From: Theristus sp. LFF4_11
Taxonomy: Eukaryota > Nematoda > Chromadorea > Monhysterida > Xyalidae
Direction of reading: 5' to 3'
DNA length: 64,000 nucleotides
Assembly: GCA_030248135.1 (NCBI GenBank)
Contig: JASANC010002231.1
Span: forward strand, 1 to 64,000
Shown here: in pieces, positions 52,676 through 63,826 of the stretch
Numbering within the stretch: the first letter of the stretch is position 1
How the letters are laid out: each line of letters begins with the position of its first letter
Notes under the pieces: model-generated
Told to the model about the DNA's origin: nothing
The model's database searches: none
The model's input: only the letters and a program-made list of their open reading frames with translations
Made by a program: the position numbers and the translations under genes

Positions 52676-55491
52676 ATGTACCGAAATGAGCAGCCGATTG
52701 GCGGGAGGAAGTCAAATTCCGGCAGACGACTGTCATTTGGCATGCGACGTGGCAGGTCGAGTGGCAACGACGACGCCAGAGAGTCGTCATTCGGTAAGCA
52801 GCAGACACGACACGACACACCAAATCACTATGGTGTTGGTGTTGTTGGCTTCGCTGTTCTGCGTAAAAAAATGTGTTGCACCGATTTGGCCGTCAGCGAG
52901 GCTGCAGGTGCGCGAGTTTTTTCGACTTAACAATACGAAGGCTCGCTCAGACGCTGGTGCAAACTGCACCTCATACGATGGTCGGTCGACCGCATACTTG
53001 GGAAGAGTGTTCCGTGCGATATTTTGCGCAAACATGTTCATTTCCTTCTCAGTTTTTTCTTCCTAATACACATTGTTTTTAAGCAAATTGGAATTGATCC
53101 ATTCTCTGAATGTAAATTCGCTACTGGTGAAACAAAAAACTTTGAAGAACTCAATTTCATGCTTGTGAAACTGTCTTCCCATTCACATGCATGCGAGAAA
53201 AGTCTCTCGTGAGAACTGTCACAGAGGCACTACGTGCAGTCGAAGTGAAGTTAATTAGGTTTTTCGATTGCTTCGTGGAGCGTTTTATCAGATGAAAAAC
53301 GAACAGAATGTATTATATATGTGATAATTACTCTCCAATATTGAACCCAGTCCATACCACAAGAGTCGCATCCTGGCGCTGTTGTGAAGGCTTTGTTCAG
53401 TTTTGCAGATATTGTGCGGAACCGTAGTGTGAGCTCTGAACAAGTAACGGAATTTAATCAAAATTATCTGACCAAAGCACTAAAAGCGGTATTTGCGTGT
53501 GCATCAGGCAAAAAATGTACATGTCTGAAAAAACTGCGAAAATCTAAGGGTTTCAATAATTCAGAACAAATACACGCATGTGAGTTGCGTGATCATAAAA
53601 CAACGAATACGAATGAACCCTAAGAAACGTTGCTGCAAATTTTGCTACTTAGCTGCCACAAACTGAGTTCATGCGACGAAGAAGTGTAGCAAATCTAGTG
53701 ACACGCTTTCTCAGAGTGCACGAACTGGTGTTCTCTGAAAACAGCACAATGTAATACAACAAAACTTGTTTCGGGCTGATTCCATAACTGACCGTCAAAC
53801 ATCCAAAAACGGGCGCGGACACAAATATAAATGTCAGAGTCTGAGTTGACCGCGCGACCCGCGCGTCCGTCCCGCATCTCGCTGGACGTGCCCCGCGACG
53901 AACGGCAGGCGGTCGCACTGAAGGACATCGACGAGCTCGAGGCGCACGAGAAGCAGCTGCTGACGACCAGCTGGACGCAGCTGCTGAAGCAACGCGATCA
54001 ACTCGGCCAGAAGATCTTCATCATGATCTTCGAGCAGTGTCCGGAGGCGCGCGAGCTGTTCCCGCGCTTCGGCAGCACCGCCAGTCTGACGCAGATGGCG
54101 AAGAACGATCAGTTCCAGGCGCACGCCGCGCGATTCATGCAGGTTGGAGCGATTTTGTTTTTAAAATCATACACAGCTGTGCTTTGCTGCGACATTTTTT
54201 CTCTTATTTGTATTGTGGATTTATTCAAACGTGTCCGGACTAAAATGACGTCATACACACAAAGTTCTTAAACGTCAATATCGCCCAGTGCTGTACTGGC
54301 CGCATTTCGGCGCGGAAACCGACCGCCGTGCGGTGCGCTACGTTGGGCCCGCGTTAGTTCGACTCGACATTTGCTCAAAGGGCCGCACTCTTCATTAGCT
54401 AAAAAACGATTTTTCAATGCCACGACGTTAGAAAAATCTGTTGTTGCGATTTGTCACACTGACGTAGCAGCCACACACACACACACACGGTTCAGCTTCA
54501 CTTCTGGACCGCACCAGAAAAAAATGCAAACTTCACTAGCATGTCAGCTCCGTGTTGTTTACCGTACTTTATTGGGATTGAATTTAAATGAAGTTTAGAC
54601 ATTGCACCGATTGAACGAAATCTCAGCACTGCTGTAAAAAAATCTAAAATGCGGCAACCGTTTTTTGCAAAATTCAGGTGATCGAATCAGCGGTGCACTC
54701 GCTGGAGAGGACCGTCGATCTCGGGCCAGTCACCCAGAACCTGGGCAGCATCCACGCGCGACTGCAGGAGACACGAGGCTTTCAGCCGTACGTTTGGAGT
54801 GTCTTCATCGAGTGCACCTTGTTTCAGTTCCGAAAACAGCTCGCTAAGGTTCGTTGGCTTTGGCGACACGCTTCCAGTTTTAGTTTGCACGGTTTTTCAG
54901 TCGCTTAGAAGTTTGAAAAAGTCAAGAAGTTTTGTAATTCGCAAATTCTTTTTGAAAATTCGAATGTGCACTTGCCGTTTGGGTTTGAAAGTTTTAGAAG
55001 TTTCTCTAATCGATATTTTGTTTTGGAAGTTCAGACTTTTCAATTTGTCTGCGGTTGAAACAATAAAAATTCAACAGGTTTTTGTAATGTGCAAGCTGTT
55101 CAGAGGTTTAGAATTTTAAAATGTTCACTTTGCAAGTTTTTCAGAAGTGTGTAGAAATCGCGATTTGCAAGTGTTTAGAATTGTTTAGAAACCCTTCAGG
55201 AAAGACGCTTTAAAAATTGCATGTTGTTCAGAACCTCTGGACAGGACGTTAGAAAAGACACGCTTCTGAATATTTGCAAGTTTCTCCGAAGTTCGGACAT
55301 TTGCCGAGTTGATTTCCGATTCAATTATTCTGCCGAAGAGTATTCAACGATTTCAGAGCAGCGACGACGCTAACCAACTGGACGTCTCCATAATCGTCTG
55401 GCGTGCGCTGCTGCGTTCAATCGTGAAACGCATGACTCGGTCGTTCTATGAACGTTTGGAACACCCGAGCCCGCGAAAATACACCGATTGA
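52676..55491 (+). CDS. Globin with basic N-terminal extension
   Basis: Four exons, 52676-52792, 53837-54142, 54678-54848 and 55357-55491, join in phase to give 242 residues. The globin fold is readable: helix A TTSWTQLLKQ, the B/C region IFIMIFEQCPEARELFPRF, helix E FQAHAARFM with the distal (E7) His, helix F LGSIHARLQ with the proximal (F8) His, helix G WSVFIECTLFQFRKQL and helix H WRALLRSIVKRM. Heme binding is therefore expected. The first exon adds about 39 residues rich in Arg, Ser and Gly (GGRKSNSGRRLSFGMRRGR), ahead of a conserved-looking linker. A methionine at 53831 could start a shorter form without the extension. Nematode genomes carry many such single-domain globins with sensory or redox roles; the role here cannot be read. 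Confidence 0.85.
52829..53623 (+). CDS. Candidate small secreted Cys-containing protein nested in globin intron 1
   Basis: Three segments splice in phase: 52829-52907 (MVLVLLASLFCV, signal-like), 53086-53211 (starting QIGIDPFSECKF, ending CEKSL) and 53408-53623 (FADIVRNRSV to the stop). The product would be about 139 residues with several Cys and a Lys-rich CLKKLRKSKG segment. Splice signals are acceptable (CAG|GTGCGC, TTTTTAAG, CTC|GTGAGA, TTGTTCAG). No family is recognised. It may be part of an alternative globin transcript or chance. Confidence 0.35.
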
Positions 55492-55629
55492 AATTGTTGT
55501 TCCCTTGTTTCTCATGTTTTTCTTTTGAGCCGTTTGACGTTAGCGTCTGTGAAAACATATGATATTCATTCAGATATGGTAAGTGTTTTTTGCGATCTCA
55601 AAATGTGCGTTGACATGATTGTTGTGGTA

Positions 55630-55635
55630 AATAAA
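55630..55635 (+). terminator. Polyadenylation signal AATAAA
   Basis: The hexamer lies 138 bases after the globin stop codon, before the convergent channel gene ends at 55847. Confidence 0.55.
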
Positions 55636-55846
55636 TCAGATAATTTGTGGTACAACCGTGTTCTAATCTGCTTTCCCATTCGATAAATCGATCTAAGATT
55701 TGATTGTCAATTGATTATAATAGTGAAAAGACCGGGATGTTCTTGACATAGACCTCCTTCCCGTTCGCGCCGTGTGTACCGAAAATCTAACAACACAAAA
55801 ACACAGTAAAAAAGACAAAAATTACAGAACATAAAACTATCGAAAC

Positions 55847-58800
55847 TCAATATTTTTCGTCGTTCTTTGCCGACTGCTTCACCCTGCTGTCCTTTTTGCC
55901 ACGCGAACAGCACGCAATCAACCAGATCAACTCAATGATCTGCAACAGACTCAACATCGACAGGCCACTGTACAGGCCGAGTGTACCGCCGAGATTGGAC
56001 ATTAGCGAAATGGGTGTGTATAACGCGGACTCGCTGATGATTTGGTGGTTCAGTTCCTGAAAGTGAGCGCACATATAGTCATGTATGGTTGAGTGAGTCA
56101 CTGCTCGTGGCCTGGTGGCAGCGCGTTAGACTCGTTCGGGATCGAGCCCAGCCGAGGGGTGTATAGGCACTCAATTACAGACACAGAAAACTTGATGGGC
56201 ACCCTACTTGACGGCGTTCTGTACGGTTTTCTAGGTTAGCCCTGACAAAAAACACTGCCAAAAACCCAACAACAAAAAAAATCCGTTGCAAAAAACATCA
56301 AATTTGGATCATGGAACGAAAACGGTTTTTTGTGGTAAAAAAACCAAGAAAATCGTTCTTTAACGCAAACAAAAGCACACATTGAACGTATTAATCGTTT
56401 CCTTCATGCCCAGACAGATTCACTTTGTTTCGGTCAATTCCAATTCAACGAGTAAATCAGAAAGCAGTTTTCACCTCAAAGAACACTTGGAATTTCGCGA
56501 CGCTCTGTTTCACTTCATCGCTGATCAGACGCATTGTTTCCAAGCTCGCGTGCTGCTGCGTGTTGTCGTTGCCCATGCCTGGAAATTCGGAGGGAATTCC
56601 AAGAGAAATTGGATTGAATGCAACGGACAACCGCTCAGGGCGTTTGAAAACGCCCGCAATTGTTTACTAATGTTGCGCCATGGGCGGCATTGATTGACTG
56701 GGACTTTAGATTCAGAACCGCAAAACTGTGTGATTGATTGCCGCAAATCAAAGTGATTGCTCCGTATTTGGAAAAGATAACACGTTTCGCCTGTAACCAA
56801 ACCATTGGTGCAGAATGGCACGTCGCTGATGTTTTGGAACATCTCGCACATTGCCGGCAGTCGCGATACCCAGGATTGCTGAGCAGAGGTTTTGAACATT
56901 TCAAATTCTTATTTATAAAACACAATTCGGATAAATTTGCGCATTTCACAATGCTTCCCTTCAAACGCCTGTACTGTGATGATAGTCCATGGATTACGGA
57001 AGCTGCCATTTTCGGTCAAGCGATCGACTTCAATAGGTACTAGCACTAGCCACTGTACTCCAGTGTATTCAATGCTACACTTTTGTGCTCACAATGATAC
57101 TATTCAAATAGTCGTATCGTGGCCAGACACTGCCGGTTGCCATCGTGTTGTACGTCGTTTGGTAGCACGGTTGGCTGCAGTCGGCGCACTTACTGCCCTT
57201 TTGCATTGCCTGTTGCACCTGCGCACAGAATTGCGAAACGCTTTTCTCTTCCAGTAGTTCCACATTTTCAAAAGAAATGTGCATGATGAAAGTACGTATG
57301 TGAAATTTGCCTTGGCATCGTTGCAGTGAACGCATATTGAATTGCAGAAAAACTGCACCATGACAAACAAACACACAGGCATACACTGCATGTACACTAC
57401 ATCTGGATAATACATGCAACATGACGTGATGACCAACCAATCAGCGCTAAAAACTGCTTATAACCAACCAATCAGCGCTGAGACTTGCTCATGACCAACC
57501 AATCAGCGCTGAGAATTGCTATGAGCAACCAGTCAGCTAGTTGCATATATTTATCCAGATGGACTGCACAATACTACAACATGCGCGCATGTCAGTCAGC
57601 CTGCGCGTGTGTGCCTGCCTGTGTGCCTTCTTTGTAATAACTGCACGCAAACTACTGTACACCACTGTCTCCTTATTCGAGCTTCTCTTCGGCAGTTCTG
57701 CCTGGTGTCCGTCGCACTGACGAGCCAGGGGGCACCGCGGTATGCGTCTACCTGGCGAAACCGCAAACAGCGAACTTCTTGTATTATTTACCGTATCCAA
57801 GCATGTCGCAATCGTAGCGTTGTGTCGAGCGCACGCGGTGACGTTCGGCCCAAAAAACGAATGCGCGATCACCCACGGTATCACCTGTGCGTCGATGCAG
57901 TCGCAGTCTGCGTTTGTTGCCATGCTGTAGCAACGTTTGAAGCACTCTTGCGACGTGTAGTTCATTTGCTCAACCAGGCCAGAGCCCGTGAACGCTTTGT
58001 CCCAGCTGCAAGAAAAACGTTTAGTTGAACTGCAATCGGTTTGAAATCAAAACTCTGTCATCGCCGTGAATCAACATCTCTGCGTGTTCCGAGCTGTTTC
58101 TTTACCGCTGTAAAAAAATCTGGCATTTTGATCGGCTTTTCAAAACGCCAGCTGGTGTTAGAAAACGTACAAAACTGAATGTGAATCGTTCAACATGCAC
58201 TGATTCGTTGCTCAACAACAATCATTCCCGTCAACATTATCATGCTTTATATAATTATTTATTTATTCACATTTCAAAGAGATTGCTGCCCCGCGCGGTC
58301 ATACTGTGGCAGTCGGTGTCGTCGTACGGCAGCGGTTTGCGGTGTACCTCAGCCTCGCGAATCGAGACTGCCGTTAGCAGACCGGGCGAGATCGTGAAAC
58401 CGAAGTCGTCCGGGAACGGCAGATACTCGCGCGCGTGGATCTGCACCTGGAAAGCGCAGCGTAAATTTGTTTTTTTGGTTTTTCTACAAAGTTTTTCTGA
58501 TTCTTTTTTTAAAATGGTGACGAATTTGCGGTATTCCGCCACCGCACCACCCCGTCACCACCTCACGATAAACTCTTGCATCGTAATCTATATTATTAAA
58601 TTTACAAAGTGTCTGTGCGTGCGTGTGTGGCACTTTTTTGCAATTTGAATTGGCGCCCTTTTTTGCTACTTAAGAAAACTCAATCTCAATTTCCTTAACC
58701 TATTTTTTTATTAATGCCAGTTGAGATTGTTTTCTTAAAACGTCGCTCTTCATAGCTGCAGTCATCATGATACTCTTTGGTCAACAGAGACAGTTCAGCG

Positions 58801-61769
58801 CAGCATAGGTAAATGGAAGCGTGGCTGATCAAAACTTGATGATCGACTGGGAAAGATGTAACAAAACCGTCTTTTAAAAAAGTTTGAACTTTTTTGTTTT
58901 TAAAAATCGGATTGCAAAACGCACATCGACATCGGCCTTGCAAGTTGCACTTTGGATTCAAAACAAGTAATTTCATTGAAATTGATACTCCATTTTTCAT
59001 TTTCAAATTGATACTCCATGGTTTATGCGCGATAATTTCAACGTAACGCACGATGGGCAACTGGCAATTGTTGCTGCTCAAAACTTGACGAGCGACTGTG
59101 AAAGATGTAACAAAACCGTCTCTGAAAAAAGTTAGTTTTTTAATTGGGTCGAAATTGTATTTACCATTCATTTTCACTTTGCAAAATGTTAGGGTCATGT
59201 TGGGGTAAACGGGTAAAAAAGAAGCAATGACTGCAAAACAAAATTATAAACGTCACTTTTTTGTTTCTTCTATTCCTTTTCACTTTAGAAAAAAGGCTTG
59301 GCTTACGTTAGGGTAACCGGGTAAAAGAAGCATTAGCTTTTTAAAACGGGTATTTTTTAATAAAAAAACGTTAATTTTTATATTTTTTATTCAATCTTAC
59401 TTAACTTACAAAAAGGCTTGACTTAGGTTAGGGTGAAGGGGTAAAAATAGCAAAATCATAAACTTCGCATTTTTACTTTGCAAAAAAGGCTTGGCTTAGG
59501 CAAACGGGTAAAAGAAGCATTAGCTTTTTAAAAGGGGTAATTGAAAAAACGTTAATTTTTATGTTTTTTATTCAATCTTACTTCACATACAAAAAGGCTT
59601 GACTTAGGTTAGGGTGAACGGGGAAAATAGCAAAATCATAAACTTCGCATTTTTACTTTACAAAAAAGGCTTGGCTTTGGTAAACGGGTAAAAAAGCATT
59701 AGCTTTTTAAAACGGGTAAATGAAAAAAAACGTTAGTTTTATATTTTTTATTCAATTTTACTTCACTTACAAAAAGGCTTGCCTTCGGTTAGGGTAGGTA
59801 AACGGGTAAAAATAGCAAAATCATAAACTTCGCATTTTTTATTTATTTAAATACATTAAAAATATTGTTTTGTAGGCGACTTCACGGCAGCACAAGGTAA
59901 ATTTTCTTCAGGGTTATTATTCAGTAAACGTTACTGTTTTTTCTTTCTAAGTCAATGCCGTATTAACGTATTAAGCCACATACGCTCGGGTCAATTGGCT
60001 AGTTTACATAAAACAGAGAAAATTACAACCTGGAATCCAGCAGAGTCCGCCAGTATCGGCAAGTACTCGGTGTTCTGAGCGTACAACATCAACGTCAGTC
60101 CATAGTCCGGTCCAAAGTACGTCGGCAACCAAGTGCTATTCGGAATGAACGTGTAACAATTGCCGTATCGAGAGCTGTCCTGGAAAAAACGGATGGATAT
60201 GCAAAAAATCAGTTTCAAGTTGGGGCATCACAGTCCATCATGCATGTAAAAAAATGCAAAACTTTCTTTTGAACTTTGCTTTCTTTCCCATAGTTTTCTC
60301 GTTGACAATGACGAACATTACATGTTGTGCTAAGACCCCTACTACGGTAGATATACGGTAGGCCCTCCCCGCAGTTTCTGGCATTTGATCATCATTACAA
60401 ATTATGGTTGTTACTCGCAATATACCCATTGCACGAAGTCGCGCGCATCACATTTGTACCGTTGATAAGTGCAGTCCAGGAGCATTTGTTTGATCTCGTG
60501 ACCGTACTTCGACATGTTTACCTGCGCAAATGTGCAAAACTTGCTAAAATTGTAAAGGCCGCCAACTCACGACAGCCAAACTCGTCTGAATGTCAGTTTT
60601 TCAATTGGTTAACCGCAGAAACAAGCGCTCAACAACAACGGGTATTATTAACATTTTGTTGGTCATATTTAGTTTTGTCATAAAAAGTCAATAGAACAAA
60701 TAAGATATGAAAAAAATGGTTATAACAAACATTCAGGTCATTTGAGAACAATCCAAAACGAAAAAGACCCGTATCAAGAACGAAAACCATCCACAATGAA
60801 ACCAACCGCCGAATCGAAAACGCTCGTCCAGAATGCGCCTTTCGCGGTCTGTGTAAAGTCCGGTTGCGGTTCGGCCTCCTGACCGCCGCTGTTCGGTCTC
60901 GGCCCCGACTCGCGCGACTCCATCGATTCGCTCATGTCGGTTTTGATCGCCGCCAACGCGTCGTCGAGTTTCTCGGTGATCCCGCGGTAGTCACGTCGAA
61001 GCGGCGTCTCGCGCAGCGGATTCAGATTGCAGAAGGTGACCGCCGGAAACGGCGGGTTCACCATTTGCTCCACCTGTATGAATGGGCGGTGCGGTGCGGA
61101 TTGATTGCGTGTTTATTGTGGCGTGATTTGATGAGGTTTTGTTGTGTGATTGACCGGACGGTTTTGGAAAACAACAGTCGGGTGATCTGTGGCGTTCATC
61201 GTCATGAGACCCGTAATGTGCCTGACTTCAACAAAAGAGCGCGCGGTCAATCCCGCGACCGGTGGCGCGTCATTTGAGAGAAACCACGCGTAGCATTTCA
61301 CACAACAGTGTCCGGAGAGTAAGGAGGGCCAAAAAAGCGTCACGCTTGACCAGTGGCTCCGACTGCTTCTGGCTTGCGTTCACTGAAACGTCTGGCGGCG
61401 GTTGAAAAACGCCCGAAACCGTCAAATGCAACATCAATACACTCAGACGAAATTAACTGCAACGTTCGATTCGCAACCAAAAATTTTGACTGTGGACGCG
61501 AGTTTTGCAAAACCATATGTTTTTTAGCACTACCCGGATGCCGGATCAGTATTCGGTACCGCACAACAAACCTTCACCGACGTCGCAGTGGGAAAGCCGA
61601 CGAAGTCGAGGACGGTCGCGTAGATCTGCCATCCGCAGACGCACCAGGCCGCGAGCACGGCCACGACCCAGATGAGTCGCCAACAGCCGCCCGTTCGGAG
61701 CACGTCCGCGAAGCCGTGCGCTGACGTGTACGACGCGAACGACGCCAGACGCTCGTCGCGTTTCGGCAT
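55847..61769 (-). CDS. DEG/ENaC family cation channel subunit
   Basis: Nine exons were assigned: 61769-61572, 61073-60807, 60521-60426, 60179-60030, 58446-58305, 58005-57792, 57245-57101, 56578-56475 and 56056-55847, about 508 residues. The N-terminus has the family gating motif region YTSAHGF and TM1 (LIWVVAVLAAWCVCGWQIYATV). The ectodomain starts FPAVTFCNLNPLR and carries the Cys-rich motifs RYGNCYTF, YGLTLMLYAQNTEYL, FTISPG, YTSQECFKRC and CSQPCYQTTYN. It ends with NLGGTLGLYSGLSMLSLLQIIEL, containing the G-x-S selectivity filter (GLS) and TM2. Such trimeric sodium channels mediate mechanosensation or ligand- and proton-gated currents in nematodes. The join 58305 to 58005 is out of phase by one base class, so a very short exon is probably missing between them. 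Introns hold a SINE, a CCAAT-rich minisatellite and a long repeat array. Confidence 0.9.
56100..56290 (+). repeat. tRNA-derived SINE (family 2), third copy
   Basis: The best preserved head of the family: A box TGGCCTGGTGGCAGCGCG, B box GGGATCGAGCCC, then GGGGTGTATAGGCACT, GGCGTTCTGTACGG and a tail of AAC/AAAA. It lies in the last intron of the channel gene, opposite its strand. Confidence 0.85.
57425..57537 (+). repeat. CCAAT-rich minisatellite, about 3.5 units of 31-32 bp
   Basis: Units begin GACCAACCAATCAGCGCTGA followed by a variable GAxTTGCTxAT segment. The last unit is degenerate. It lies in the channel intron 57246-57791. The AACCAATCAGC core is the same as the arm core of MITE family B. 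Confidence 0.85.
58695..59198 (-). other. Unassigned 167-codon open frame with internal direct repeat
   Basis: The frame lies in the channel intron between 60030 and 58446. It contains two similar segments (FFRDGFVTSFTVARQVL and FLKDGFVTSFPVDHQVL) about 77 codons apart, matching DNA direct repeats near 59040-59135 and 58790-58885. The adjoining 59190-59850 is a tandem array, so this may be repeat DNA and not a gene. No family is recognised. Confidence 0.3.
59190..59850. repeat. Tandem array, unit about 180-190 bp
   Basis: Three to four diverged units share AAAAAAGGCTTGGCTTAGG, GGTTAGGGTGAACGGGTAAA, AGCATTAGCTTTTTAAAA, and TAGCAAAATCATAAACTTCG. The AAAGGCTTGGCTTAGGTT motif also occurs in the palindrome near 12130. 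It is noncoding and AT-rich. Confidence 0.8.
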
Positions 61770-61776
61770 GCTTACG

Positions 61777-61852
61777 GTGCGTTCATGAAGCCGTATTTAT
61801 TGACACCGCATTGCTGCAGCTACGCGTCACTAAATACGGTTTCATGAACGCC
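61777..61852. mobile_element. Palindromic MITE, family A, copy 3
   Basis: The arms are GCGTTCATGAAGCCGTATTTA and the inverted TAAATACGGTTTCATGAACGCC, with CTACGCGTCAC inside. It ends only 7 bases upstream of the channel ATG at 61769. Confidence 0.85.
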
Positions 61853-62806
61853 GATTCAGAGTATTTATGGCAAAATACTTTCGTTTCAGTTGGGCTGATT
61901 TAACTGAGCTCTTTATGGACCAATACAGGTTAGTAGTTGGTGAAGACTTCAAAATGACCACCGTAGTTGTGATTGGCTGCCCTTGAACAAACTGCAAATG
62001 ACCAGGTGACTATGAAACGAACGTTTTTTTTGTTAGTTTTGGAGGTTCAGAGGTTTCCCAGGTTGTTTCTAAACATGGAAACGTGCTTATTTTACTGATT
62101 TGTGCCAGGCCAGGTGCATTGTGTGATGCGGTCAATTAGCGGATGTGCAACTTGTTGCTTGGTTTGTTCGGCATCATCGAATAGAACCACTGTGAACAAT
62201 TTACGTGACATTACCATCAAGTAAGCAGTTGCCAAGTAGTCCAAACAGGCGTGCATGATTTTTTAGCGATTCAATTTTGTGGATTTTTTCAGTCCTGCCA
62301 GAAAAAAATTACTGGACGACATAGAATCAATTGGCGGGAACTGCAGGCGACACAGTCCTGGTAATCACGCTGGTTACAATGTAAACGGTGTTTGTTGGAA
62401 CGTGACTGACTGGAGACAAATGCTCAATTGAGCTCGAAAACAGAAACACAATGAATATGAAAAATGCGAAATTCAAAAAGGAACCGAATAACAACAGCAT
62501 TGATACTTTCATTCATAAACCCGTGATCATGTGATTATATAAATTTTACTAAGCAATCAATCAACCATCGCGCAGATAGCAGATTACTAAAATCTTTTTT
62601 TGAATCGCATGACTAGCAATCAATCAACAATCTATAGTAAAGTTCAAAGTCGAAAAAGGCGAAAACAACAAAACTGCAAACAATGTACAAAAATCAGTCC
62701 AATATGCTCGGTTACATTTTGAACCCTCGACACGATCACACTGCACAAGTCACAGGATATGTGTAAAATCTTTGCCTTTGTCTGATTTGTTTGCGTTTTT
62801 CCTCAC
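61853..62806. other. Intergenic region upstream of the channel gene
   Basis: AT-rich DNA with no supported exon. With the adjoining MITE it should contain the channel promoter. Confidence 0.5.
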
Positions 62807-63436
62807 GTGCAGTCTTTTCGGACAATATCGAAAGTCGCGCGTTTGAATGTTGAAATTGGGGGTACGCCATCCTTTTCAGTATGTGAAAAAATCCACGAAG
62901 CTATACATCGACTAAAAGAAACATCAACCCTGGTGACAAATTTAAGTGAACAGAACATTGACACGTCGGTGAAGAAGTCGCATACAAAGCACTTTGAAAA
63001 ACAAACAATATCACAATCGTCCGTACAGTCAATATGGGCTCACAGTACAGAGTCGAGTCACAGCTCATTGGTATCTACCCCTGTTCGGTCTCAACACGAC
63101 CTCGCTTCAATCTTAGGGATCGTCACAAAAAAACTCTTCGAAAGTTTAGTGAAAACAAACAACGACTGTTGCGCTAATCGTTCTTGGCGAATCACGGAGC
63201 AAGATGCATCTTATTTCGCGACTACCTCCGAGAGCAGCATGTGGTATGACGGTGGAGACGCTCAAGATCGTGTCAAGAGACCGAACACCGTAGATACCGT
63301 ACTCCATACTGGCAACACTCACAGCATCACATCGAACAGTATCTCAGCAAGCACCTTCAGTATCTGCACCAGTATCTCCAGCAACGACCATCGCGCACTC
63401 CGCTGCGCGTCACCGCCGTCCTCTAAGTCCTCGTAG
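62807..63436 (+). other. Unassigned 209-codon open frame
   Basis: The frame is open from an acceptor-like GTGCAG at about 62812 to a stop at 63436 and is Ser/Thr-rich. Its second half runs through a family C inverted-repeat element (63080-63308), and its end overlaps, in antisense, the last exon of the UPF0669 gene. No domain is recognised. It is either a lineage-specific exon or a chance frame created by the element. Confidence 0.25.
63080..63308. mobile_element. Inverted-repeat element, family C, copy 3
   Basis: The left end CGGTCTCAACACGACCTCGC pairs with the right end GATCGTGTCAAGAGACCG, followed by the family terminal motif GATACCGTACTCC. It ends 11 bases from the stop codon of the UPF0669 gene. 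Confidence 0.6.
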
Positions 63437-63826
63437 TCGGCCGGGTCGAACTCTTGCGGCGCATAGTTCTGCTCAGCGAGATACGCGGCCTCGTGCTGTA
63501 AATCGTAATCGTCCAATTCAGCTGCCGTCGTCGTCGCCTCCTTGCCAGACCGCTGGCCGTCCTCCGTCGGCACCGTCAGATACACGTACAGCCGATAGGG
63601 CGTCTGCTCGCATTTCGGGTGTCCGTAGACGCCGATCGTGATCGGTCGCGGCACGGAACGCGCCAAGTCGACGCGGTCGAGGCCGCACGTGGCCGACTGG
63701 AACTCGTGTTCACTGAGCAGATACGACGGCCTGGTGGTACGCGACGAGACGTACAGGTCGGCGTCGCCGTCGCCCAACGACCGCAACAGCAGCGTCACCC
63801 AGCCGGACTTGTGCAGCGTGTAGTAG
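63319..63826 (-). CDS. UPF0669 family protein (C6orf120-like), last exon
   Basis: The exon starts after an acceptor at 63827 (CTCCAG) and runs to the stop at 63319, giving about 168 residues. The family core is clear: YYTLHKSGWVTLLLRSL, GDADLYVSS, RPSYLLSEHEFQSATCG, VDLARSVPRPITIGVYGHP and YRLYVYL. The C-terminus is acidic, then ends in a hydrophobic helix (LLEILVQILKVLAEILF), as in human C6orf120. The N-terminal signal peptide exon is not identified and should lie beyond the window. UPF0669 proteins are secreted or secretory-pathway proteins of unknown function. Confidence 0.85.

Noticed and set aside
57425..57537. CRISPR-like direct repeats
   Set aside because: Unit and spacer are not separable. 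The copies degrade gradually as in a minisatellite, the region is an intron of an animal gene, and there are no cas genes.
59190..59850. Telomere-like GGTTAGGGT motifs
   Set aside because: The motif occurs once per unit of about 180 bp and not in tandem. The common nematode telomere repeat is TTAGGC, which is not iterated here.
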